From NCBI RefSeq assembly GCF_040892545.1, contig NZ_CP156079.1, forward strand, positions 3,817,501 to 3,881,500: a stretch of 64,000 nt of DNA, in the 5' to 3' direction. Positions 26,762-37,265 of the stretch are shown piece after piece. Made by a program: the position numbers and the translations under genes. Position 1 is the stretch's first letter; each line of letters opens with the position of its first letter. The notes under the pieces are model-generated. The model did not search any database. It was given only the letters and a program-made list of their open reading frames with translations, and had not been told where the DNA came from. This DNA is from Paracidovorax avenae (GTDB lineage Bacteria; Pseudomonadota; Gammaproteobacteria; Burkholderiales; Burkholderiaceae_C).

Positions 26762-27943
26762 ATGCCCGAAACCTCCACTTCCCGCCGCTGGGAGATCGAT
26801 GCCGTCCGGGGACTCATGCTGGTCCTCATGACGGTCACCCATCTGCCCACCCGGCTCACGATGCCGCTCGGCCAGCCCTTCGGCTTCGTCTCTGCGGCCG
26901 AGGGGTTCGTGCTGCTGTCCGCCTACATGGCAGGCATGGTGTACGGACGCACCGCCGCGCGCCGCGGCATCCCGGCCATGCGGCAGGCCTTCCTCCGCCG
27001 GGCCACCAAGATCTACGCCTGCCAGGCCACCACCCTGCTCTTCCTGTTCACCGTGATCACCTTCATCGGCATCCGGGTGGACGAGCCGGCCATCAAGGGC
27101 CTCATCACCTTCTACCTGGCCAAGCCGCTCGAGGCACTCGTGGGCGGCCTGCTGCTGGTGTACGAGCCCCCGCTGCTCGACATCCTGCCCATCTACGTCC
27201 TCTTCATGCTCGCGAGCCCCTGGGTGATGTCGGTCGGGCTGCGGCGCGGCTGGGCACCGGTGCTGGCCGTGAGCACCGGGCTGTGGTTCCTGGCGCAGTT
27301 CGGGCTCTCGAAATGGTTCTACGACGCCATCGATGCGGTGGTGCGCAACCCCATACCCTTCCACGAGACGGGTACCTTCTCGATGTGGGGATGGCAGTTC
27401 CTCTGGGTACTGGGCCTGTGGATGGGCGCGTCGCGCAACGACCCCGAGGCACCGCCCTTCGTCTTCCCGCGCCGGGCAGTGTGGGCGGCGGCGGGCATCG
27501 CCGTGGTGGGCTTCTGCTGGCGCCACGCGATCGGGCAGGTCCCCTTCGGCGACGGCCTGCCCGAATGGAACCTGGTTTTCGACAAGTGGCAGCTGGGGCC
27601 GCTGCGGGTGCTGAACCTGTTCGCGCTGCTCGTGCTGGCGATCCGGTTCGGCCCGCCCCTGGCGGCGCGCATGCCCCGGCCCCGCTGGCTGGAAACCCTG
27701 GGAGCGGCCTCCCTGCCGGTGTTCTGTGCGCACCTCGTGGTGGTGCTGCTCGCCATCAGCCTGATGGGAGCTCGCTACGACCGGCCCTGGTGGCAGGACA
27801 TCGCCCTGCTGGCCGTCTGCTTCGCGGCCCTGCACGCCGTGGCGCGGATCAGCCTGTGGTGGGACAAGGGGCCGGACGAGGATGCGCCGGGCACCCCGCG
27901 CAAGCTGCTGCGCCTGCGGCGGCCGCTGCCCCCGGCGCTGTAG
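26762..27943 (+). CDS. opgC: OpgC-family membrane acyl/succinyl-transferase-like protein
   Basis: A 393-residue polytopic membrane protein of the acyltransferase-3-like OpgC group. It starts RRWEIDAVRGLMLVLMTVTHLPTRLT, with the Arg and His residues typical of the first helix, followed by FVSAAEGFVLLSAYMAGMVYG and about ten helices. OpgC succinylates periplasmic glucans in related bacteria, and beta- and alphaproteobacteria carry homologues of this kind; whether this copy acts on glucans is not proven. No opgGH genes are in the window. The start at 26762 was chosen by homology of the first helix. It diverges from the alpha-2-macroglobulin gene (195 bp) and converges with an SGNH hydrolase gene. 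Confidence 0.8.
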   Translation: MPETSTSRRWEIDAVRGLMLVLMTVTHLPTRLTMPLGQPFGFVSAAEGFVLLSAYMAGMVYGRTAARRGIPAMRQAFLRRATKIYACQATTLLFLFTVITFIGIRVDEPAIKGLITFYLAKPLEALVGGLLLVYEPPLLDILPIYVLFMLASPWVMSVGLRRGWAPVLAVSTGLWFLAQFGLSKWFYDAIDAVVRNPIPFHETGTFSMWGWQFLWVLGLWMGASRNDPEAPPFVFPRRAVWAAAGIAVVGFCWRHAIGQVPFGDGLPEWNLVFDKWQLGPLRVLNLFALLVLAIRFGPPLAARMPRPRWLETLGAASLPVFCAHLVVVLLAISLMGARYDRPWWQDIALLAVCFAALHAVARISLWWDKGPDEDAPGTPRKLLRLRRPLPPAL

Positions 27944-27955
27944 CGCGGGGAAAAG

Positions 27956-28762
27956 TCAGGGCCGGGCGCTGGCCCGGATGAGCCCGTCCGTACCCGGCTG
28001 GGCGGCCGTGGCGCTGCTCGCGGGCACGGCGCCGTCGCCCACGTAGCTGCCGATGATGGTGCGCCAGAGGTCGTAGCCCGCATCGTTCATGTGCAGGTGG
28101 TCGGCCCCGAACAGTTCGGTGCGCGGCAGGCCCTGCGCATCCAGCATGGGCGTGAAGATGTCGATGAAATCGCTGTTGGGCACCGTGCGCACGTATTGCG
28201 CCAGCAGGGCGTTGGCCTCGCGCATGCGCGGCAGCAGCGACAGGCGCAGCGGGCTGGGCTTGATGGAGATGTAGCTGATGCGCGTCTCGGGCAGCGCCTC
28301 GCGCACCGAGCGCACGAAGGACTGGAAGCTCTCGAGCACCTGCTCGGGCGTGCGCCCTTCCGCCAGGTCGTTGTCGCCCGCATACACCATCACATGGCGG
28401 GGCTGGTACTGCAACACGAGGTTCTTCACGAAGTACTGGCAGTCGGCCATGGTCGAGCCGCCGAAACCGCGGTTGATGACCACGGGCAACTGCCGGAAAT
28501 CCTCGCGCAGATCGGTCCACAGGCGAATGGTCGAGCTGCCGACGAAGAGCACGCCACCCGTCTTCGGCAGGCCTGCCTTGTCCGCCGCCGCGAAGGCGTC
28601 CATGCTCGACTGCCAGCGCGCGTAGGGCGCCGGGAGCGCGGCGGCGGCCGAAGGGGCCGCCGTGGGCGCGGCCCAGGCGGCACCGGCCGGCAGAAGCGCT
28701 GCGCACAGCACGGCCGCAGCAACACGACCAGGACGGAAACGGCGGGAAAGGCTCAGGGACAT
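27956..28762 (-). CDS. Secreted SGNH/GDSL-family hydrolase
   Basis: A 268-residue esterase-like protein with a signal peptide (about residues 1-31, GAAWAA). SGNH blocks are in order: GSST (Ser77 in the nucleophile position) in LFVGSSTIRLW, NRGFGGST with the oxyanion Gly, AGDND with the Asn, and ADHLHMND with the catalytic Asp/His. This fold hydrolyses lipids, acetylated sugars or cell-wall esters. A GGAG site lies 10 bp before the ATG. The neighbour opgC, convergent and 12 bp away, handles an acyl group on surface glycans; a shared role in glycan acylation and deacylation is possible but speculative. Confidence 0.83.
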   Translation of the reverse strand: MSLSLSRRFRPGRVAAAVLCAALLPAGAAWAAPTAAPSAAAALPAPYARWQSSMDAFAAADKAGLPKTGGVLFVGSSTIRLWTDLREDFRQLPVVINRGFGGSTMADCQYFVKNLVLQYQPRHVMVYAGDNDLAEGRTPEQVLESFQSFVRSVREALPETRISYISIKPSPLRLSLLPRMREANALLAQYVRTVPNSDFIDIFTPMLDAQGLPRTELFGADHLHMNDAGYDLWRTIIGSYVGDGAVPASSATAAQPGTDGLIRASARP

Positions 28763-28930
28763 GAACGGGTCACTCCGAGAAAACAGCAGCGTGTGATCGA
28801 TTGTCCGCCGCAGCATTCCCCGCAGAACACAATTTTTACAATTTGAACCTTATTCGTTACAAATTACCAAGCCATTTCCGCATCGCGGTCCGGCCGGGGC
28901 TTCGCCAGGCCGCCGGATGTGCCAGGCAGC

Positions 28931-30205
28931 TTATCCGTGGGCCCATGCCGTCGGCCGTACCGTGGCCGCCCTGCCCAGCGCCGCCGCAGCCGCGAGGCCC
29001 GCCAGCGCGATGCCACCGGTCAGGCCCGCCACGGCCGGCCAGCCGCCGTGCTGCCAGAACCAGCCGCCCACGGAGCCGGTCACGCTGGAGCCGAGGTAGT
29101 AGAAGAGCAGGTAGAGCGACGCCGCATGGCCCTTGGCCTCGCCCGCTTGCGGCCCGACGGAACCGCTCGCCACGGCATGGCCGATGAAAAAGCCGGTGGT
29201 GACCAGCGCGATGCCGGCCACGACGGCGGCCAGCGGCGCGAACAGCGTCAGGCCCACGCCCGCGAGCATGAGGGCAAACCCGGCGGCCAGCAGCCGGTGG
29301 CGGCCGAAACGGTCGGCCAGGGCGCCTGCGACCGACGAGGACACGATGCCGAAACCGAAGGCCAGGAAGATCAGGCTGGCCTGCGTCTGGCCCAGGTGGT
29401 AGGGCGCGCCAGACACCCGGAAGGTGGCGTAGTTGAACACCGTGACGAAGACGCTGGTGAGCAGGAAGCCGATGGCATAGATGCGCAGCAGCCCCGGATT
29501 GCGCAAGTGCCCGGCCCAGGCGCGCAGGTGGAACCGCGCGTTGATGCCGGGCCGGCGCACGAAGCGACGCGACGGCGGAAGCAGCCGCAGGAAGCCTGCC
29601 GCCGCGGCCAGGCACAGCAGGCCGAGCCCGCCGAGCGCCAGGCGCCACGAGGTGAACTCGGTGACCAGCCCCATGCCCACGCGGCCCACCATGCCGCCGA
29701 AAGCCGTGCCGCCCACATAGAGGCCCATGGTGCGTGCAAGGGCCGCGGGCTCGATCTCCTCGGCCAGCCAGGCCATGGCCACGGCGGGCACGCCGCCCAG
29801 CACCAGCCCTTCCAGCGCCCGGGCCACGAGCAGGCCGTGCCACGTGGGCGCGAGGGCCGCGCCGATCTGCAGCAGCGCCGCGAGCGCCATGGATGCGCAC
29901 ATCAGCCCGCGGCGCCCCAGGGCCTGCGAGAACGCGCCAGCCAGCACGATGGCGAAGGCCAGCCAGCCCGTGGTGAGCGACAGCGCGAGCGAACTCTCCG
30001 CCGGGCTCACGCCGAAACCCGACGCGAACGCCGGCAGCAGAGGCTGCACCGAATAGATCAGTGAAAAGCTGGCCAGGCCGAGCAGGAACATCGCCAGGCC
30101 GGCGCGGCGGTACTCCGGCGTGCCGCGGCGCACCCAGTCGGATCCCGGCGCGCTGCCTTGCGGGAGGGAGGAGGACGCAGCGGAAGAAGCGGAGGAGGAA
30201 GCCAT
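28931..30205 (-). CDS. Major facilitator superfamily transporter (YnfM-like)
   Basis: A 424-residue inner-membrane transporter with twelve predicted helices. A Ser-rich cytoplasmic N-terminus (about 40 residues) is followed by RRAGLAMFLLGLASFSLIYSVQPLLPAFASGFGVSPAESSLALSL, the helix 1-2 pattern of the YnfM/inner-membrane drug-exporter branch. Loop motif RFGRHRLLAAGFALM lies in the second half. Substrate is unknown; likely a drug or metabolite efflux pump. The gene diverges from a LysR regulator across a repeated operator, so that regulator probably controls it. The terminator after it was not identified. Start codon selection is uncertain because the Ser-rich N-terminus could begin slightly later. 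Confidence 0.85.
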   Translation of the reverse strand: MASSSASSAASSSLPQGSAPGSDWVRRGTPEYRRAGLAMFLLGLASFSLIYSVQPLLPAFASGFGVSPAESSLALSLTTGWLAFAIVLAGAFSQALGRRGLMCASMALAALLQIGAALAPTWHGLLVARALEGLVLGGVPAVAMAWLAEEIEPAALARTMGLYVGGTAFGGMVGRVGMGLVTEFTSWRLALGGLGLLCLAAAAGFLRLLPPSRRFVRRPGINARFHLRAWAGHLRNPGLLRIYAIGFLLTSVFVTVFNYATFRVSGAPYHLGQTQASLIFLAFGFGIVSSSVAGALADRFGRHRLLAAGFALMLAGVGLTLFAPLAAVVAGIALVTTGFFIGHAVASGSVGPQAGEAKGHAASLYLLFYYLGSSVTGSVGGWFWQHGGWPAVAGLTGGIALAGLAAAAALGRAATVRPTAWAHG

Positions 30206-30260
30206 GGACGGTGAACAGTGACGCAGGTCAATGTAGGACGCACGGCTCCATCTGTCCAAT

Positions 30261-30291
30261 ATATGGCGCCCTATGAAGCCATATGCCCTAT
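30261..30291. promoter_or_regulatory. Repeated operator between divergent MFS and LysR genes
   Basis: GCCCTAT occurs at 30268-30274 and again at 30285-30291, a 17-bp period. ATATGGC (30261-30267) and GCCATAT (30278-30284) form an inverted pair. The block lies 10 bp before the LysR start and 55 bp before the MFS start, as expected for an autoregulating LysR-type operator. Confidence 0.55.
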
Positions 30292-30301
30292 AAATGGCAG
30301 C

Positions 30302-31210
30302 ATGGAATTGCGACACATCCGCTACTTTCTCGCCGTGGCCGAGGAAGGCAACTTCACCCGGGCCGCGGCACGCCTGGGCATCGGGCAGCCCCCGCTGAGC
30401 CTGCAGATCCGCGACCTGGAAGCCGAGGTCGGCGCCCCGCTCTTCCACCGTGTTCCCCATGGCGCCGAGCTGACGGAGGCCGGCAGGGCGTTCCTGGACA
30501 GGGTGCAGCCACTGCCGGTGCAGGCCGCCCAGGCATTGCAGGCAGCCCGGCGGGCGGCCCGCGGCGAAACCGGTCAACTGCAGCTGGGCTTCACCGGAAC
30601 CGCGGCATTCAATCCCCTGGTTCCGGCCTGCATCCGGGCGTTCCGCCATGCCTTCCCCCAGGTGGAGCTGCGCCTGGTGGAAGCGAATTCGGTGGCGCTC
30701 GCCACCGCACTGCTGGAAGGCCGCCTCGATGCCGCCGTGCTGCGCCCTTCCCCCTCCGATCCGGCCGCGCTCGCGGTGCAACCGCTGGTGGACGAGCCGC
30801 TCGTGGCCGCATTGCCTGCCGACCACGCCTGTGCCCGCGGGCGCGGCGGACTGGCACTGCAGGCATTGCGGGACGACCCGTTCATCCTCACCCCGCGCGC
30901 GGTGGGCATCAGCCTGCACGACGCCGTGCTGGACGCCTGCCGCGCCGCCGGCTTCGAACCCGCGCAGGGCCAGCCCGCGCCGCAGATCGCATCCATCCTG
31001 TCGCTGGTGTCAGCGGAAGTGGGGGTTTCGCTGGTGCCCGCCTGCATGCGCCAGCTCAGCGTGCGCGGCGTGGCCTTCCGCACGCTGCGCGCTCCCGCGC
31101 CGCGCGTGGGCCTGGCCGTGGCGCACCGTGCCGCGCGGCCGCCGCAGCCGGCCCTGCAGTTCGCGGCCATCGCCCGGCGTGTGGCGGCAGGGCCGGGGCG
31201 CCCGGAATGA
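30302..31210 (+). CDS. LysR-type transcriptional regulator (divergent from MFS gene)
   Basis: A 302-residue LTTR. The N-terminal winged HTH is canonical: LRHIRYFLAVAEEGNFTRAAARLGIGQPPLSLQIRDLEAEVGAPLF. The effector domain begins near residue 90 (GQLQLGFTGTAAFNPLVPACIRAF), resembling the BenM/CatR-like branch in VPACIRAFRHAFPQVELRLVE. The ATG at 30302 matches the family N-terminus. Arrangement opposite an efflux-type MFS gene, with a repeated dyad between, suggests it activates or represses that transporter and its own gene. The inducer is unknown. Confidence 0.88.
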   Translation: MELRHIRYFLAVAEEGNFTRAAARLGIGQPPLSLQIRDLEAEVGAPLFHRVPHGAELTEAGRAFLDRVQPLPVQAAQALQAARRAARGETGQLQLGFTGTAAFNPLVPACIRAFRHAFPQVELRLVEANSVALATALLEGRLDAAVLRPSPSDPAALAVQPLVDEPLVAALPADHACARGRGGLALQALRDDPFILTPRAVGISLHDAVLDACRAAGFEPAQGQPAPQIASILSLVSAEVGVSLVPACMRQLSVRGVAFRTLRAPAPRVGLAVAHRAARPPQPALQFAAIARRVAAGPGRPE

Positions 31211-31246
31211 GGCACGCCAGCGGAGGCACCCTGCCCCGCGCCGCGC

Positions 31247-32230
31247 TCATTGCGGCTGGAAGCCGCTCTCGCGGATGATGCGCGTCCAGGCCTGGGTGTA
31301 GGCGCGCTCGCGCGCCGTGAGCTGCTGCGGGGTCATCGGCGTGACCGTGAGGCCCATGGCCACCAGTTGCTCCCGCACGTCGGCACGGGCCAGCACCCTG
31401 GCAAGAGCGTCGGAGAACTGCTGCACCGCCTTCGCGGGCGTGCCGGCCGGTGCGTAGAAGCCGTAGTAGGGAAGGTCCTCGAAGCCCTTCAGTCCCAGTT
31501 CGCCGAAGGTGGGTACATCCGGCAGCGCGGCCTGCCGCCGGTCGCCCAGCACGGCCACGATGCGGATCTTGCCGGCCTTGTGGTTTTCCAGGAAGTCCGG
31601 CACCGATCCGACGCCCGCCGCGATCTGGTTGCCGAGCATGTCGCCGATCATGGGCGCGCTGCCCCGGTAAGGAGCGGATACCAGGTCGAGCCGGTAGCGC
31701 TCGCCGAGCAGCTTCACCAGGAACTCTGGCGTGGAGGCCGGCGCGGGAATGCCCACCGCGCTCTTGCCGCCCTGCGACTTCACCCAGGCCACGTACTCGT
31801 CGAAGCTGCGGGCCGGCGTGCCGCCCGATACGGCGAAGGCGTTGACGAAGGTGGCCACGCCGCCCAGGGCGATGAAGTCGTGCACGGGGTCGAAACCCGG
31901 GTGCTTCACCACCTGCGGCAGGATGGAGATGGTGTGGTCGTGCGTGAGGAAGACGGTGCTGCCGTCGAGCGGGGACGTCTTGAGCACCTGCGCGGCGATC
32001 TGGCCGCCCGCGCCGGGCCGGTTCTCCACCACCACCGGCACGCCGAGCACGTCCTTGAGCTTGTCGGCCAGCAGCCGCGCGATCGCGTCCGAGCCGCCGC
32101 CGGGCGGGAAGCCCACCAGGATGCGCAGCGTCCTGCCGGCCTGCGCCCGGGCCGCGAGGGGAAGACCCGCTGCCAGCGAGGCGCCGGCAAAGGAGGCATG
32201 GGAGAGCAGGCGGCGGCGGGACAGGGTCAT
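31247..32230 (-). CDS. Bug-family (TctC-like) periplasmic substrate-binding protein
   Basis: A 327-residue binding protein with a signal sequence containing SRRRLLSHASFAGASLAAGLPLAARAQA, which looks Tat- or Sec-compatible. The mature protein runs LRILVGFPPGGGSDAIARLLADKLKDVLGVPVVVENRPGAGG, the Bug family signature, and ends with FGELGLKGFEDLPYYGFYAPAGTP. Bug proteins bind carboxylates and amides. They are greatly expanded in Burkholderiales, and most, like this one, have no tctA/tctB membrane genes next to them. It converges with the LysR gene (36 bp) and lies downstream of argH. The ligand is unknown. Confidence 0.9.
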   Translation of the reverse strand: MTLSRRRLLSHASFAGASLAAGLPLAARAQAGRTLRILVGFPPGGGSDAIARLLADKLKDVLGVPVVVENRPGAGGQIAAQVLKTSPLDGSTVFLTHDHTISILPQVVKHPGFDPVHDFIALGGVATFVNAFAVSGGTPARSFDEYVAWVKSQGGKSAVGIPAPASTPEFLVKLLGERYRLDLVSAPYRGSAPMIGDMLGNQIAAGVGSVPDFLENHKAGKIRIVAVLGDRRQAALPDVPTFGELGLKGFEDLPYYGFYAPAGTPAKAVQQFSDALARVLARADVREQLVAMGLTVTPMTPQQLTARERAYTQAWTRIIRESGFQPQ

Positions 32231-32263
32231 GGCGGGGCTCCGGTCAGGAAGAAAACGACGTGT

Positions 32264-33721
<1,458 letters not shown>

Positions 33722-33772
33722 GGAGGGCAATAATCCGGAGGTTTCGGCCACCCGGAACGCCCGGATGCCGCA

Positions 33773-34837
33773 ATGCAAGAGACGCAAATTTTATCGACCC
33801 GGCCCCAGCCCCTGGCAGAGCCCCCTCCGGAGGGGCTCGGCGGGCGTGCGCTCGTCTTCGACGCATGCCACGTCGGAGTGGTGCTGCGCGCCGTGCTGTT
33901 CGTGGAGATGGTGCTCGGCGTGGGCGCGATGTACGGGGCCGACGGCCCGGCCGCCTGGCTGGCCCGGCTGTCGCTGCTGACCGGGGGCGCGCTGCCGGCC
34001 ACCCTGGCCTGGCTGGTCACGGCCTGCAGCCTCAAGACCCTGCTGCAGCGCCTGCCCGTGGCGCTGCAATCCGCGGCCGGCGTGGGGCTGGGGGCGCTGG
34101 CCGGCCTCTACGCCTGCGGCATGCTGGTGCTGGTCGGCGTGCCCGTGGAGGCACCGTGGCTGGCCAGCGCCGCGAGCGGGGCGCTGCTGTCGGCACTGCT
34201 CGTGGCGGCGCTGGTGCTGCGCGCCCGGGCGCGCACGCCGGCCGCCACCACCGCCCGGCTCAGCGAACTGCAGGCCCGCATCCGGCCGCACTTCCTCTTC
34301 AACACCCTCAACAGCGCCATCGCGCTGGTGCGCGACGAGCCGGCCAAGGCCGAGGCGCTGCTGGAAGACCTGAGCGATTTGTTCCGCCATGCCCTGGTGG
34401 AACAGGGCGACTCCGCGACGCTGGGCGAGGAGATCGTGCTGGCGCGGCGCTATCTCGCCATCGAGGAAGTGCGCTTCGGGGACCGCCTGCGCGTGCAATG
34501 GCTGCTCGACCCGCGCACCGACAGCGCCCGGCTGCCGCCCCTGCTGCTGCAGCCGCTGGTGGAAAACGCCGTCAAGCACGGCGTGGAGCCCTCCGCCCAG
34601 GGCGGCAAGCTGCGCGTGACGACCGAACTGCGCGGCAGCCGCGCCGTGGTCACCATCACCAACACCGTGCCGCCCGGCGGGGCCCGCGCGGAAGACGACG
34701 CCCCCCGCGGCCATGGCATCGCCCTGGCCAATGTGCGCGACCGGCTGCGCCTGCTGCACGATGTGCAGTGCGATTTCTCGGCGGGCATGCACAATGGCTT
34801 CTACCGGGTGCGCATCTCCCTGCCGGCGCATGCCTGA
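33773..34837 (+). CDS. AlgZ/LytS-type sensor histidine kinase
   Basis: A 354-residue membrane kinase. Residues about 35-150 contain four hydrophobic helices; there is no large periplasmic loop. The His_kinase domain motif [11 protein letters not shown] places the phosphorylated His at residue 173, and the ATPase part has [17 protein letters not shown] and [13 protein letters not shown]. This unorthodox architecture matches AlgZ/FimS, which in Pseudomonas lies next to argH and upstream of algR, exactly as here. The gene starts 51 bp from the divergent argH start. It precedes its response regulator by 40 bp. The stimulus is unknown; type IV pili and exopolysaccharide are known targets in relatives. 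Confidence 0.88.
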   Translation: MQETQILSTRPQPLAEPPPEGLGGRALVFDACHVGVVLRAVLFVEMVLGVGAMYGADGPAAWLARLSLLTGGALPATLAWLVTACSLKTLLQRLPVALQSAAGVGLGALAGLYACGMLVLVGVPVEAPWLASAASGALLSALLVAALVLRARARTPAATTARLSELQARIRPHFLFNTLNSAIALVRDEPAKAEALLEDLSDLFRHALVEQGDSATLGEEIVLARRYLAIEEVRFGDRLRVQWLLDPRTDSARLPPLLLQPLVENAVKHGVEPSAQGGKLRVTTELRGSRAVVTITNTVPPGGARAEDDAPRGHGIALANVRDRLRLLHDVQCDFSAGMHNGFYRVRISLPAHA

Positions 34838-34877
34838 CGCCCGCCACCGCGACCGACACCACCTCCTTGCGGCTCCC

Positions 34878-35615
34878 ATGCACATCCTCATCGTGGACGA
34901 CGAAGCCCTCGCCCGCAGCCGCCTGCGCACGCTGCTGTCCGACAGCGGCGGACACACCCTGGCCGAGGCCGCGAATGCCGCCGAAGCGCTGCAGTTGCTG
35001 CGCGCGCCGGGCGGGCGGCCCTTCGACACCGTGCTGCTCGACATCCACATGCCCGGCCAGGACGGGCTCTCCCTCGCGCATGCGCTGCGCGCTTTGGCCA
35101 ACGCTCCCGCCATCGTCTTCGTGACGGCGCATGCCGACCATGCCGTGAGCGCCTTCGAACTGGACGCGGCGGACTACCTCACCAAGCCCGTGCGCGCCGA
35201 GCGCCTGCAGCAGGCGCTGGCCAAGGCCCGGCGCGCCGCCGCCCAGCCCCCGGCCGCCCCCCCTGCCCCGCAGGACGCGGAGGCGCTGCTGATCCAGGAC
35301 CGGGGCCGCACCGAGCGCGTGCCGCTGGACGAGGTGGTCTATGTCAAGGCCGAACTCAAGTACCTCACCGTCCGCACGGGCACGCGCAGCTACATCCTGG
35401 ACGGCGCGCTGAGCGAGCTGGAAGCGCGCTACCCGTCCCGCTTCCTGCGCGTGCACCGCAACGCGCTGGTCGCCCGGCGCGCGCTGCGCTCCATCGAGAA
35501 GCACTACGACCCGGTGGAAGGCGAAGGCTGGGCCGTGCGCATGCATGGCCTGCCGGAACTCCTGTCCGTGTCGCGCCGCCAGGTGTCCGCGGTCCGCGAG
35601 GCGCTCGCAGGCTGA
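34878..35615 (+). CDS. AlgR/LytR-type response regulator
   Basis: A 245-residue regulator. The receiver domain (residues 1-118) has the acidic pair Asp7/Asp8, phosphoacceptor Asp55 in VLLDIHMPG, and Lys in YLTKPVRAERL. An Ala/Pro-rich linker leads to a LytTR DNA-binding domain from about residue 140 (VPLDEVVYVKAELKYLTVRTGTRSYILDGALSELEARYPSRFLRVHRNALV). It is encoded directly after the AlgZ-like kinase, so the pair forms one two-component system. In Pseudomonas hemC follows algR; here an exported lyase-like gene follows after 33 bp and may be a co-expressed passenger or target. Confidence 0.9.
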   Translation: MHILIVDDEALARSRLRTLLSDSGGHTLAEAANAAEALQLLRAPGGRPFDTVLLDIHMPGQDGLSLAHALRALANAPAIVFVTAHADHAVSAFELDAADYLTKPVRAERLQQALAKARRAAAQPPAAPPAPQDAEALLIQDRGRTERVPLDEVVYVKAELKYLTVRTGTRSYILDGALSELEARYPSRFLRVHRNALVARRALRSIEKHYDPVEGEGWAVRMHGLPELLSVSRRQVSAVREALAG

Positions 35616-35648
35616 GCCCGTCCCATCAGAAATACACAGGAGACAAGC

Positions 35649-37265
35649 ATGACGATTCCACGAGGACACCCTCGGAAGCCACCGCGGGTGCGCGCCGCAC
35701 TGCACGCCCTCGCCTGCGCCGCCGCGCTCTGTGCGGGCACCACGGCGGCAGCGCAAACCACCGCACCGCAGGCCGGGGCGCCTGCACCGGCAACGGCTTC
35801 CAGCCCACCGTCCGCAGCCCCGGCCCGGCCGGCCGCGGCCCCGCCCCGCGACGAGTTCTTCTGGCTCGGCGAGATCAACAAGGCATCGGCCGTCATCAAC
35901 ATCGACCAGGGTTTGCTCGACAGGTCCCTCGCGCCGCTGGTCCACGGCGGCATCAGCAAGGTGCTGGCCGACGGCAACCGGCCCGGCGGCAAGCGGCCCC
36001 GGCTGGTGATCACCTTCGAGCCCCTGCTCATCGAAGCCGCGGGCCCGCAGATCACGCTGCTGCACGCCGGCCGCTCCAGCCAGGACATGCTTTCCACCGT
36101 GCGCGCGGCCATGCTGCGCGACCAGATGCTGCAGCTGGCCGAAGCACTGAACCAGACGACGGCCACCATGGTCCGGCTGGCCGACAGGCACCAGGCCACC
36201 GTGGTGCCCAACTACACGAACGGCGTGGCCGCGCAGCCCAACAGCTACGGCCACTACCTGCTGGGCCTGGCCAGCGGCCTGGACCGCGATGCCCAGCGCA
36301 TCCGCGAGGCCTACGCCCGCATCGACCGCTCGCCCATGGGCACGACGGTGCTCAACGGCACGAGCTGGCCGCTCGACCGCCAGCGCATGGCGGATTACCT
36401 GGGCTTTTCCGCCACGGTGGACAACGCCTACGACGCGGCGCAGGTCTCGGCCGTGGACCAGCCGGTGGAGGCCGGCGCCATCGTCATGGCGATCGCCCTG
36501 CACGCCGGCACCTTCATCGAGGACGTGATGACGCAGTACGCGCAGCCCCGCCCGTGGATCCTGCTGCAGGAAGGCGGCGGCAACACCTACGTGTCGAGCG
36601 CGATGCCGCAGAAGCGCAATCCCGGCCTGCTCAACGCCACGCGCCGCGACGCCTCGCAGGCCCTGACGCTGGGCATGGGAGCGGCCATCCAGGCGCACAA
36701 CATCCCGCCCGGCATGCAGGACCCCAAGGAAGAACGCAACAACACCGCCATGGTGCAGAGCGCGATCGACGTGCTGCGCCAGTGGGACCGGATCCTCGGC
36801 GCGCTGGTCATCGACCCGCAGCGCGCGCTCGAGGAATTGAACAGCGACTGGACCGCCTCGCAGGAGCTGGCCGACGTGCTGATGCGCAAGTACCGGCTGC
36901 CCTTCCGCGTGGGCCACCATTTCGCATCGGAGGTGGTCGGCTACGCCAAGGCCAAGGACATCAAGCCGCTGGACTTTCCCTACGCCGAGGCCCGCCGCAT
37001 CTATGCGGAATCTGTGCACGGCTCGGAATTCCCCGCGCAACTGCCCATGGACGAGGCCGAGTTCCGCGCCACGCTGGACCCGGTGGCCATCGTCCGCAAC
37101 CGCGCGACGGCGGGCGGCCCCCAGCCAGCGGAAATGGCCCGCATGCTCAAGGCCGCCCAGGGCCGCGTCGAGCAGCAATCGGCCTGGATAGCCGCACAGC
37201 GCGCCCGCATCGGCGGCAGCCTCGCCCGCCTGGACCGCGACTTCGACCGCCTGGCCCCCCGCTGA
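35649..37265 (+). CDS. Exported fumarate-lyase-superfamily protein (argininosuccinate lyase-like)
   Basis: A 538-residue protein. Residues about 1-36 form a signal peptide (CAAALCAGTTAAAQ), followed by a Pro/Ala-rich linker and a fumarate-lyase fold. The signature SSAMPQKRNPGLL (residues 316-328) is well conserved, as are NGTSWPLDRQRMADYLGF and a C-terminal YRLPFRVGHHFASEVVGYA resembling the end of argininosuccinate lyase. Lyases of this family are normally cytoplasmic tetramers, so an exported member is unusual. It starts 33 bp after the AlgR-like gene on the same strand and lies about 2 kb from argH, its likely relative. The substrate is unknown; an arginine-, aspartate- or adipate-type substrate is a guess. 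Confidence 0.75.
   Translation: MTIPRGHPRKPPRVRAALHALACAAALCAGTTAAAQTTAPQAGAPAPATASSPPSAAPARPAAAPPRDEFFWLGEINKASAVINIDQGLLDRSLAPLVHGGISKVLADGNRPGGKRPRLVITFEPLLIEAAGPQITLLHAGRSSQDMLSTVRAAMLRDQMLQLAEALNQTTATMVRLADRHQATVVPNYTNGVAAQPNSYGHYLLGLASGLDRDAQRIREAYARIDRSPMGTTVLNGTSWPLDRQRMADYLGFSATVDNAYDAAQVSAVDQPVEAGAIVMAIALHAGTFIEDVMTQYAQPRPWILLQEGGGNTYVSSAMPQKRNPGLLNATRRDASQALTLGMGAAIQAHNIPPGMQDPKEERNNTAMVQSAIDVLRQWDRILGALVIDPQRALEELNSDWTASQELADVLMRKYRLPFRVGHHFASEVVGYAKAKDIKPLDFPYAEARRIYAESVHGSEFPAQLPMDEAEFRATLDPVAIVRNRATAGGPQPAEMARMLKAAQGRVEQQSAWIAAQRARIGGSLARLDRDFDRLAPR

Noticed and set aside
20186..27943. An open frame of 2585 codons on the plus strand across the alpha-2-macroglobulin gene
   Set aside because: It is antisense to a clear family match and translates into low-complexity Arg/His/Ala-rich sequence. 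Only its last part, from 26762, is real (opgC). High GC at third positions removes stops from the opposite frame.
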